Positions 1 to 6,016 of a stretch of DNA of 7,532 nucleotides are shown piece after piece (the first letter of the stretch is position 1; every line of letters begins with the position of its first letter). The position numbers were made by a program, and so were the translations under genes. The notes beneath the pieces are model-generated. The model saw only the letters and a program-made list of their open reading frames with translations. It had not been told where the DNA came from and ran no database searches. The stretch comes from Amylibacter sp. (GTDB lineage Bacteria > Pseudomonadota > Alphaproteobacteria > Rhodobacterales > Rhodobacteraceae), in contig JALWOO010000161.1 of NCBI GenBank assembly GCA_027083485.1, positions 1-7,532 on the forward strand. The letters run 5' to 3'.

Positions 1-359
1 ATGGGCGCGCGCACCATCGGGCGATCCATTTTGTGCATCGTCAGCCCGGCACCACGGTGAATAATCTGCTCAGTATTCTGGGGGTGACGAAACAGTCTCT
101 CAATCGGGTGTTGCGCCAGTTGGTGAACGACGGGCTGATCGAAAGCCGGGTGGGCGAACGCGACCGGCGCGAGCGGCATTTGTATCTGACACCCGAAGGG
201 GTGGCGCTGGAGGCCAAGCTGTCCGAGACCCAGCGCAAACGCATGCGTGCCGCCTATAAGGCCGCAGGGCCGGATGCGGTGCAGGGGTTTCGCAAGGTGA
301 TGGAACATATCATGGATCCGGCCATGCGCCGCCATGTCAACACGCACAACAGGGATTAG
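1..359 (+). CDS. petP: MarR-family transcriptional regulator, PetP-like (5' partial)
   Basis: The reading frame is open from base 3, so the gene enters from the left. The 118 visible residues are the central and C-terminal parts of a MarR-type winged-helix regulator; the full family length is about 150-170 residues. The segment GRAHHRAIHF leads into a helix-turn-helix (TVNNLLSILGVTKQSLNRVL). A recognition-helix tail (RQLVNDGLIES) follows, then the wing with its Asp/Arg-rich hairpin (GERDRRERHLYLTPEG) and a C-terminal dimerisation helix. An internal ATG at 33 is not the start, because conserved MarR sequence lies upstream of it. The next gene, an OmpR-type response regulator, begins 3 nt after the stop, so the two are very likely one operon. 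A MarR gene directly before this type of response regulator matches petP-petR of Rhodobacter capsulatus. The family call is firm; the petP name rests on resemblance and gene order. Confidence 0.88.
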   Translation, partial: GRAHHRAIHFVHRQPGTTVNNLLSILGVTKQSLNRVLRQLVNDGLIESRVGERDRRERHLYLTPEGVALEAKLSETQRKRMRAAYKAAGPDAVQGFRKVMEHIMDPAMRRHVNTHNRD

Positions 360-362
360 GCC

Positions 363-1070
363 ATGAACAGCGACGCGCTCGATGCCCATATTATGATTGT
401 TGACGATGACGAGCGTATTCGCGGCTTGTTGCAGAAATTCCTGAACCGGAACGGTTATTGGGTCACAGCCGCGCGCGATGCGGCCCATGCGCGCCGGTTG
501 CTGAACGGGTTGGAGTTTGACCTGATCGTGCTGGATGTGATGATGCCCGGCGAAGACGGCCTGACCCTGACCCGCAGCCTGCGCGAAACCCTGACCACGC
601 CGATCCTGTTGCTAACGGCCAAGGGGGAACCCTCCGAGCGGATCATGGGGCTGGAAGCGGGGGCGGATGATTACCTGTCCAAGCCGTTCGAACCCAAGGA
701 ATTGCTGCTGCGGATCAACGCGATTTTGCGCCGTGTGCCCAAGGACACGCCAAAAGTGGAAGCGCCCAAATCCCTGTTGATGGGCGACGTGCGCTATGAC
801 GTGACGCGTGGTGAATTGTGGAAGGGCAACGATATCGTGCGCCTGACCGCCACCGAAAGCGCGCTGATGCGGATCTTTTCGGCGCGCCCCCATGAACCGG
901 TCAGCCGCGCCCAGCTGGTGGCCGATCTGGGGCGTGACGATGGCAAGGCACAGGAACGCGCGGTGGATGTGCAAATCACCCGCCTGCGCCGCAAAATCGA
1001 ATCCGACCCGAAATCGCCGCGCTATCTGCAAACCGTGCGCGGGGCGGGGTATATGCTGGCACCGGAATAG
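363..1070 (+). CDS. petR: OmpR/PhoB-family response regulator, PetR-like
   Basis: This is a complete 235-residue two-component response regulator. The receiver domain (about residues 9-120) has the acidic pocket D14/D15, phospho-acceptor D58 in LIVLDVMMPG, the switch threonine T85 in LLLTA, and K107 in the KPF motif. The C-terminal winged-helix domain (about 138-235) carries LTATESALMRIF, the recognition-helix region RAVDVQITRLRRKIE and the wing YLQTVRGAGYML. It should bind DNA as a phosphorylated dimer in the cytoplasm. The ATG lies 3 nt after the MarR gene, with AGGGA at 351-355 as ribosome binding site. In Rhodobacter capsulatus PetR lies upstream of the cytochrome bc1 genes and is needed for photosynthetic and respiratory growth. 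The same subfamily resembles CenR, an envelope regulator of alphaproteobacteria. No sensor kinase and no petABC follow here, so the target pathway cannot be read from the context. The family is certain; the petR name is probable. Confidence 0.9.
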   Translation: MNSDALDAHIMIVDDDERIRGLLQKFLNRNGYWVTAARDAAHARRLLNGLEFDLIVLDVMMPGEDGLTLTRSLRETLTTPILLLTAKGEPSERIMGLEAGADDYLSKPFEPKELLLRINAILRRVPKDTPKVEAPKSLLMGDVRYDVTRGELWKGNDIVRLTATESALMRIFSARPHEPVSRAQLVADLGRDDGKAQERAVDVQITRLRRKIESDPKSPRYLQTVRGAGYMLAPE

Positions 1071-1211
1071 CCTGTCGCGCTGCACACTTAGGGTCCGGAA
1101 TACAACAGCTCTGTTGCGCCTGTGTATGGGGTAAAATAACCATAGAGCTTTGCCGCCGAATATGGCAAACAGGGCTGCATAAACGATGTCTGCGGGCTTG
1201 GGGGCAGAAGT
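1071..1211 (+). promoter_or_regulatory. Upstream control region of the yjbH-yjbF-like operon
   Basis: This 141-nt gap between petR and the YjbH-family gene must hold the operon promoter unless transcription reads through. Three elements are visible. First, an interrupted palindrome CAACAG-CT-CTGTTG at 1103-1116. Second, an AT-rich hexamer TAAAAT at 1132-1137 that is one base from the -10 consensus; no convincing -35 lies 16-18 nt upstream, and TTGCGC at 1114-1119 is too close (12 nt). Third, an inverted repeat TTTGCC-N9-GGCAAA at 1149-1169. No intrinsic terminator with a U-run follows petR. GGGGG at 1200-1204 is the only Shine-Dalgarno-like run before the ATG at 1212. The assignment as a control region is inferred from position and these repeats. 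Confidence 0.4.
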
Positions 1212-3281
1212 ATGGCAAATAAAATCCTATCAGGGGCGGTTGGCGTATCTGTTTTATTGGCGGTTGCGGGACCGGCGTTTTCGCAATCGGCCCCGACGCT
1301 GGGCCTTTACGGGACCACGGGCCTGATCGACATGCCCTCCGCCGAGAGCCAGCCGGACGCACAGGTCACCGGCACATTCGCCTATAACGGCAGCGGCACC
1401 AAGATCACGCTGGGCTTTCAGCTGACCAACCGCCTGTCAGCGGCCTTCCGCTTTGCAGAGCTGTCCGGCTGGACCATTAACGGCGAAAAAGAAGACCGCA
1501 ATTTCGATGTGCAATTCCGGCTGCTGGATGAGACCGACATACGTCCGGCAATTGCCGTTGGCCTGCGGGATTTCACCGGCAACGGGGCCTATGGCGCGGA
1601 ATACATCGTCGCTACCAAGGGCTTTGGCAAGAATTTCAAGGTCACAGCCGGCCTTGGCTGGGGCCGCCTGAGCAATTCCAACACGGTGCGCACCGGTGCC
1701 AATCCGCAAGGCGGCGTGCCCACCGCGCGCCAATGGTTTACCGGCCCCGTCAGCCCCTTTGGCGGTGTGGAGTGGATGACGCCGGTCAAAGGCCTGACCT
1801 TCAAGGCGGAATATGCTTCGGATAAATACACCCGCGAAGTCGCCGCCGGTGCCTTTGACCATAAATCACCGCTGAATTTCGGGGTGGAATACCGCACCAA
1901 ACGCGGGCTGAACTACGGGCTGTATTACCTGAACGGCTCCGAAGTGGCGCTGCGGTTTTCCACAGCGATCAACCCCAAACGCCCGCCCATGGGCGGCACG
2001 CTGGAACGCGCGCCCTTGCCCGTGGTGGCGCGTCCGCTGCGTCATTCCGCCTCGACGGCTTGGCTGAACACGCCGGGCTTCACCAAAACCACCCGCAAAA
2101 CCCTGTCTGCCTTGCTCAAGGATCAGGGTCTTGCGGTCGAAGCCTTGGCGCTTGAAGGCACCCGTGCCGAATTGCGTTTGCGCAACAACACCTACAACGC
2201 CAGCGCACAGGCCATTGGCCGCGCCGCCCGCGCCATGGCCATCGCGCTGCCTCATTCCGTGGAAACCTTTGTGGTGACGCCGGTTGTGGATGGCCTGCCC
2301 GCGGCTTCTGTGGTGCTGCGCCGCTCCGACATCGAGGCGCTGGAGCAAAAGGCCGATGGCACCGAACAGATGCTGGCCCGGGCGCAATTTGTCTCTGCCC
2401 GTCCAATGGCGCCCGGGGCGGAATATGCCGAAGGCCTGTATCCGAAACTGCGCTGGTCAATCACGCCTTATGTGTCGCTGTCCCTGTTTGACGGCTCCGG
2501 CCCTTTGCGCGCCAGCGCCGGTTTGCGGGCCTCGGCCGATTATTACATCACCTCGGGCCTGTCCCTGTCCGGATCGGTCACACAGCGTGTCTTCGGCAAT
2601 CAGAACAAGGAAACCCCGCCACCCTCCGGCCTGCCGCGCGTGCGCACCGATCGCGCCTTGTACAAGGATCAGGGCAAAACCGCTGTTGAACGCCTGACAA
2701 TGGATTATCTGTTCAAACCGGCCCCCGATCTGTTCGGACGGGTGTCTGTGGGCATGATCGAACCGATGTTTGGCGGTATTTCCGGCGAATTGCTGTGGAA
2801 ACCTTCCGGCAGCCGCTGGGGGCTGGGCGCAGAGCTGAACTATGTCAAACAACGCGATTTTGATCAGCTGTTCGGCTTTCAGAATTACAGCGTCGCCACC
2901 GGCCATGTCTCTGCCTATTGGCAGGTCAACGACGGGCTGAACGCGCAACTGGATGTGGGCCGCTATCTGGCCGGTGACTGGGGCGCGACCCTGTCAATGG
3001 ATCGGGTGTTTGCCAATGGCTGGAAAATCGGAGCCTACGCCACCCTGACCGACGCCAGCTATGCCGCCTATGGCAAAGGCAGCTTTACCAAAGGCTTCCG
3101 CCTGAGCATTCCGCTGGCATGGGGGATCGGCACGCCGAACCGCAAGAGCTATAACATCGACATGAATACCTTGGCCCGTGACGGCGGGGCACGGCTGAAT
3201 GTGGATAACCGGCTCTATGATCTGGTGGCCGAATACCAACGCCCCGGCCTTGAAACCGGCTGGGCACGGTTCTGGAAATAG
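1212..3281 (+). CDS. YjbH/GfcD-family outer-membrane beta-barrel protein
   Basis: The 689-residue product is close to the roughly 700 residues of Escherichia coli YjbH. Residues 1-24 form a signal peptide (K4, a hydrophobic core through about residue 20, and an AFS-Q cleavage site). The mature protein opens with the family hallmark GLYGTTGLIDMPSA, then alternating amphipathic strands to about 255 (first barrel region). A Pro-rich linker leads into a soluble alpha/beta segment (about 285-375) containing the helix SAQAIGRAARAMAIALP. A second strand-rich region (about 410-689) ends in aromatic ARFWK. This suggests two barrel segments joined by a periplasmic domain. In enterobacteria, YjbH/GfcD proteins are outer-membrane parts of exopolysaccharide or group 4 capsule systems with an unsettled molecular role. 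The downstream YjbF-family lipoprotein starts 2 nt after the stop, supporting a joint complex. No polysaccharide synthesis genes are in the window, so the substrate is unknown. Family confidence is high; the barrel boundaries are my reading. Confidence 0.88.
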   Translation: MANKILSGAVGVSVLLAVAGPAFSQSAPTLGLYGTTGLIDMPSAESQPDAQVTGTFAYNGSGTKITLGFQLTNRLSAAFRFAELSGWTINGEKEDRNFDVQFRLLDETDIRPAIAVGLRDFTGNGAYGAEYIVATKGFGKNFKVTAGLGWGRLSNSNTVRTGANPQGGVPTARQWFTGPVSPFGGVEWMTPVKGLTFKAEYASDKYTREVAAGAFDHKSPLNFGVEYRTKRGLNYGLYYLNGSEVALRFSTAINPKRPPMGGTLERAPLPVVARPLRHSASTAWLNTPGFTKTTRKTLSALLKDQGLAVEALALEGTRAELRLRNNTYNASAQAIGRAARAMAIALPHSVETFVVTPVVDGLPAASVVLRRSDIEALEQKADGTEQMLARAQFVSARPMAPGAEYAEGLYPKLRWSITPYVSLSLFDGSGPLRASAGLRASADYYITSGLSLSGSVTQRVFGNQNKETPPPSGLPRVRTDRALYKDQGKTAVERLTMDYLFKPAPDLFGRVSVGMIEPMFGGISGELLWKPSGSRWGLGAELNYVKQRDFDQLFGFQNYSVATGHVSAYWQVNDGLNAQLDVGRYLAGDWGATLSMDRVFANGWKIGAYATLTDASYAAYGKGSFTKGFRLSIPLAWGIGTPNRKSYNIDMNTLARDGGARLNVDNRLYDLVAEYQRPGLETGWARFWK

Positions 3282-3283
3282 CC

Positions 3284-3991
3284 ATGGGGTTTATCGCGAA
3301 AAATACAGTTCTGGCGCTTTGTGCCCTGGGTGTGCTTGCCGCTTGCAGCTCTGACAAGGAAAAGAAGGTCTCGCTCGGCTCGCTGGCCATGGGCATGGCC
3401 AAAGCCAAATTCGGCAAAAAAGCAAAGGTCGAAACCGCCGATGCAGCGGTTCAAACCCCGCAACGCCCGTCGCGCGCCGCTCTTGAGGCTATCGGGCGGC
3501 CAGTAATCTATGTAAACATCCCGCGCACCGGCAGCAGCCAGCCTGCGGTTCTCGCCGCCACAAACGGGGCCTATAAAACCTACTTCAGTGCCGATAAATC
3601 CAGCGTCACCCTGCAAGACGGCATCATCACCGCAACCCGTGGCCAGCTCGAGGATCTGTTTGCACAGGAACTCTCGCTGACACCGGCACAGATTTTCTAT
3701 TCCGGCCCCTTCCCCAAAACCTACACCCGCAGCCAGCGCCATCTGGACGGGGAGGGCAAGCTGGTCACCAAAACCTATACCTGCGCCATCGCGCCAAACC
3801 CTGCCGATGAAACCCTGACCGTGTTTGAACGCACTGTACAGGTGCGCAAATTTACCGAGTTGTGCCAAAACAAAACCCGCGCCTTTCAGAATAACTACTG
3901 GGTCGATTTGCGCGCGCACCGGATTTGGCAAAGCCACCAATCCATATCGAAAACCATCGGCCACATGATCGTTCAACTGGTGGTGCCATAA
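3284..3991 (+). CDS. YjbF/GfcB-family outer-membrane lipoprotein
   Basis: This 235-residue protein has a lipoprotein signal peptide with lipobox LAAC. Cys21 is the lipidation site, and Ser at the next two positions gives no inner-membrane retention Asp, so the outer membrane is the expected destination. A charged, Ala-rich linker runs to about residue 68. The YjbF/GfcB-type domain follows, with SVTLQDGIITATRG (about 107-120), YTRSQRHLDG (about 147-156) and NNYWVDLRAHRIWQSHQ (about 203-219). Cys167 and Cys194 could form a disulfide. The ATG is 2 nt after the YjbH-family stop; GGAA at 3274-3277 inside the upstream gene can serve as ribosome binding site, so translation is probably coupled. In enterobacteria yjbF/gfcB precedes yjbH/gfcD and a YjbG/GfcC gene lies between; here the order is reversed and no YjbG-like gene is present. 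The likely role is as lipoprotein partner of the barrel protein in export or surface handling of a polysaccharide. The substrate is unknown. Confidence 0.85.
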   Translation: MGFIAKNTVLALCALGVLAACSSDKEKKVSLGSLAMGMAKAKFGKKAKVETADAAVQTPQRPSRAALEAIGRPVIYVNIPRTGSSQPAVLAATNGAYKTYFSADKSSVTLQDGIITATRGQLEDLFAQELSLTPAQIFYSGPFPKTYTRSQRHLDGEGKLVTKTYTCAIAPNPADETLTVFERTVQVRKFTELCQNKTRAFQNNYWVDLRAHRIWQSHQSISKTIGHMIVQLVVP

Positions 3992-4011
3992 ACTCCCATA
4001 TCCATTTTCTC

Positions 4012-4056
4012 CAAATATCCCGGGGGAGGCCCGCAGGGCCGGGGGCAGCGCCCCCG
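4012..4056. terminator. G/C-rich double hairpin between convergent genes, probable bidirectional terminator
   Basis: The gap between the lipoprotein gene and pepT, which converge, holds CAAATATCCC (4012-4021) followed by two stacked inverted repeats. These are GGCCC-GCA-GGGCC at 4028-4040 and CGGGGGC-AGC-GCCCCCG at 4040-4056. The second stem has 7 perfect G/C pairs with a 3-nt loop and sits 11 nt beyond the pepT stop. Neither strand shows a proper U-run after the stems, so this is not a canonical intrinsic terminator. It could be Rho-assisted or act as an mRNA 3'-end stabiliser. I have the impression that this sequence pattern recurs after genes in Rhodobacterales genomes, and its first 10 bases reappear after gltX at 7523-7532. 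Confidence 0.5.
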
Positions 4057-4066
4057 CCGCCGGTCC

Positions 4067-5305
4067 CTACTCTTGCACCGCCGATTGCAGCAACGTCAGG
4101 CATAATTCCGTCGCCTTGGCCATATCCTGCACAGAGATCCATTCCAGCGGCCCGTGAATATTCTGCATACCGGTGAAAATATTCGGCGTCGGCACCCCCA
4201 TTTCCGTGAGCAAAGACCCGTCCGTGCCGCCACGAATGGGCACGGAGACCGGCTCCACCCCGATCGCCTTGGCCGCGTTCTGCGCCAGTTCCACCGGCGT
4301 CATATCCTTTTCCAGCCAATAACGCATGTTGCGGTATTGCGGGGTAATGGTGCAGGTGATTTCACTTCGCGGTTCGGTGGCCTCTACCGTGGCACAAACC
4401 TGTTTCACCAGATCCCCGAGCGCGGCCAATCCGTCCAGCTCGAAATCCCGTATGATGAATTGCAAGGTCATCTCCGAAGACCCGCCATTCATGCCGGTTG
4501 CATGAATAAACCCCTCGCGCCCCTCTGTGACTTCCGGCGTCATGGTCGCTTGCGGCAAGGTCGCGATGATTTTCGCCGCCAGATGGATGGCGTTCACCAT
4601 CTTTTCCTTGGCCTGCCCCGGATGGATCGACACGCCGCGAATGGCGACATCGGCCCGATCGGCAGAGAAACTCTCGTATTCGATTTCGCCCACGGCCCCG
4701 CCGTCAAAAGTATAGGCAAAATCCGCGCCGATATCCGCCGCCAGCGCCTTGCTGACGCCGCGCCCGATTTCCTCGTCCGGCGTAAAGGCAATGCGGATTT
4801 TCGGATGGGGAATTTCCGGATGCTGCAACAAATGCCGCGCTGCCGTCATAATGATGGCCACGCCGGATTTGTCATCGGCCCCAAGCAGGGTTGTCCCCGA
4901 AGCCGTGATAATATCATGGCCGAGCTTTTCGCCCAGATAGGGAAATTCGGCAGGGGACAGCACCAGATCCGGCGCATCGGGAAAGGTAATATCCCCGCCA
5001 TTATAACCGCGAATGGTGCGGGGTTTAACGCCGCTTGCATTGAATTGCGGTGCCGTATCCACATGCGCCAGCAACCCGACCGTCGGCCCTTCTGCGGTGC
5101 CGGGGATCGTGGCCAGCACCACACCGTAGTCGGTGAGCTGTACATCCGTGGCACCGATGTCGTTCAGCTCGGTTTCCAGCAGACGCAACATATCCAGCTG
5201 GCAGGCGGTACTTGGCGCGGTGGGGGAGGTCTCGTCACTCTGGCTGTCAATGGCGGCATAGCGGCTCAGGCGGGTTTCAAGCTCGTGATCAAAGGAATGG
5301 GGCAT
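4067..5305 (-). CDS. pepT: Peptidase T (tripeptide aminopeptidase, M20B)
   Basis: This 412-residue cytoplasmic zinc exopeptidase removes the N-terminal residue from tripeptides, in peptide catabolism and nitrogen recycling. Length and sequence agree with PepT of other bacteria (about 408-412 residues). The M20 two-zinc site is complete: H81 and D83 in LLAHVDTAP, bridging D144 in LGADDKSG, catalytic E178 and ligand E179 in TPDEEIGRG, D201 in YTFDGG, and H384 in NIHGPLE. The lid/dimerisation domain lies between (about 215-325) and contains SIHPGQAKEKMVNAI, which is typical of the PepT subfamily. The ATG start is preceded by AGGAA (complement of 5311-5315), 5 nt away, which supports this start. 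The nuclease gene lies 66 nt upstream on the same strand, with a possible separate promoter in the gap, so co-transcription is possible but not required. All key residues are present and it should be active. Confidence 0.96.
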   Translation of the reverse strand: MPHSFDHELETRLSRYAAIDSQSDETSPTAPSTACQLDMLRLLETELNDIGATDVQLTDYGVVLATIPGTAEGPTVGLLAHVDTAPQFNASGVKPRTIRGYNGGDITFPDAPDLVLSPAEFPYLGEKLGHDIITASGTTLLGADDKSGVAIIMTAARHLLQHPEIPHPKIRIAFTPDEEIGRGVSKALAADIGADFAYTFDGGAVGEIEYESFSADRADVAIRGVSIHPGQAKEKMVNAIHLAAKIIATLPQATMTPEVTEGREGFIHATGMNGGSSEMTLQFIIRDFELDGLAALGDLVKQVCATVEATEPRSEITCTITPQYRNMRYWLEKDMTPVELAQNAAKAIGVEPVSVPIRGGTDGSLLTEMGVPTPNIFTGMQNIHGPLEWISVQDMAKATELCLTLLQSAVQE

Positions 5306-5332
5306 AGGATTTCCTGGGTTAGGTTTTCCGCG

Positions 5333-5361
5333 AGCCTAGGCTTTTGTGTCACAACTGGCAA
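5333..5361 (-). promoter_or_regulatory. Candidate pepT promoter with embedded palindrome
   Basis: On the minus strand, TTGCCA (complement of 5356-5361; 5 of 6 to the -35 consensus) and TAGGCT (complement of 5333-5338; 3 of 6 to the -10 consensus) are separated by exactly 17 nt. This would place the transcription start about 20 nt before the pepT start codon. The spacer contains the perfect inverted repeat TTGTG-T-CACAA (5344-5354), and the -10 overlaps the palindrome AGCCTAGGCT (5333-5342). The -10 match is weak, so this is a proposal only. Confidence 0.3.
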
Positions 5362-5371
5362 TTCCCGAAAC

Positions 5372-6016
5372 CTATCGCCGGTAAGGCGCGCGCCAGCCGG
5401 CGGCGATGGCTTCGGCCTCGGTGCAAAACCAGCGCTCGCCATGGGCCACAGAAATGCGCGTGCGTTTGTACCAGGGCGACCAGGGCGTGTGATAAATCTT
5501 GCCTTTGGCGGTGATGTTGCCCTTGATCGGGCATCCCTCTGGTGCGGTCTGGGTGGCGTTTTCCCAGCGTTTGGCGCGAAAATCCCAAGGGGCCTGTGAT
5601 TCCCCGCGCCAAACCCCCAGACGGGCGGCCTTGGCAGCATTCTGCTCGGCTTCATACTCGTCCGAAAACTTCAGAAATGCCCAGGCCATGCCTTTGGCCA
5701 CCATGATTTTGCCCACATCCTGCCCGTCAGCAAAACAGCGCGCCACAATGCGGCTGTAGGGATCCACCGCCAGCTTGTCGCATCGCACCTCTGCCCGATT
5801 GGTGATCTGATAGAGCAGATTTGTCGCCGCATCGCCACAGGCCCATTTCTTGCCCCGGTCTGAAACGCATTTTTGCGCGGATTCAGGCGCGTCAATGCCG
5901 TTGATCCGATAGGTGACCCCCTTCAGGATCAAAGTGTCGCCATCGATGATTTGAACATCTGCCGCCCAAAGCGGTGCAGCCCAAAGAGCCGCGAATATCA
6001 TAAATAATTTTGTCAT
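5372..6016 (-). CDS. Secreted thermonuclease-family (SNase-like) protein
   Basis: The 214-residue product starts at the ATG complementary to 6014-6016. The signal peptide MTKLFMIFAALWAAPLWA precedes a staphylococcal-nuclease-like domain (about residues 20-135). Active-site positions match the Staphylococcus aureus enzyme: D27 (Asp21) in IDGDT, R37 (Arg35), D42 (Asp40) and E45 (Glu43) in RINGIDAPE, and R89 (Arg87) in DPYSR. It should be a Ca2+-dependent periplasmic or secreted nuclease cutting DNA and RNA. Cysteines C50, C60, C79 and C94 suggest disulfides. From about 157 a second module begins: CPIKGNI, then IYH, WYKRT and GERWFCTEAEAIAAGWR. This is a small C-terminal domain often attached to such nucleases, called the sunset domain in some annotations as I recall. 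In-frame upstream starts (TTG at 6037, ATG at 6031) would add Cys-rich residues before the signal peptide and were not preferred; no start has a clear ribosome binding site. The physiological role, nutrient scavenging or other, is unknown. Confidence 0.88.
   Translation of the reverse strand: MTKLFMIFAALWAAPLWAADVQIIDGDTLILKGVTYRINGIDAPESAQKCVSDRGKKWACGDAATNLLYQITNRAEVRCDKLAVDPYSRIVARCFADGQDVGKIMVAKGMAWAFLKFSDEYEAEQNAAKAARLGVWRGESQAPWDFRAKRWENATQTAPEGCPIKGNITAKGKIYHTPWSPWYKRTRISVAHGERWFCTEAEAIAAGWRAPYRR

Noticed and set aside
33..359. Start of the MarR gene at ATG 33
   Set aside because: The frame stays open to the window edge and the upstream residues (GRAHHRAIHF) look like conserved MarR sequence, so the gene is truncated by the window rather than starting here.
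612..1085. A 157-codon minus-strand frame overlapping the response regulator
   Set aside because: It lies fully against a receiver/winged-helix protein with all family residues; composition is Gln/His/Arg-rich without motifs, typical of a shadow frame.
1114..1137. TTGCGC / TAAAAT as a sigma-70 promoter for the YjbH-family gene
   Set aside because: The hexamers are only 12 nt apart, too close for normal RNA polymerase recognition, so TAAAAT was kept only as an isolated -10-like element.
1866..2948. Two long minus-strand frames (1866-2387 and 2457-2948) opposite the YjbH-family gene
   Set aside because: Low-complexity Gly/Arg/Gln/His composition and no family signature; the plus-strand gene is continuous with a signal peptide and barrel-type strands.
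3215..3976. A 253-codon minus-strand frame opposite the lipoprotein gene
   Set aside because: The plus strand has a clear lipobox and YjbF-type motifs; the antisense frame has no start-site support or motif.
4154..5599. A 481-codon open frame on the + strand opposite pepT and the 3' end of the nuclease gene
   Set aside because: Long antisense frames are expected opposite GC-rich genes. Its translation is rich in Arg, Gly and His with no recognisable domain, while the opposite strand encodes an intact peptidase T with all zinc ligands.
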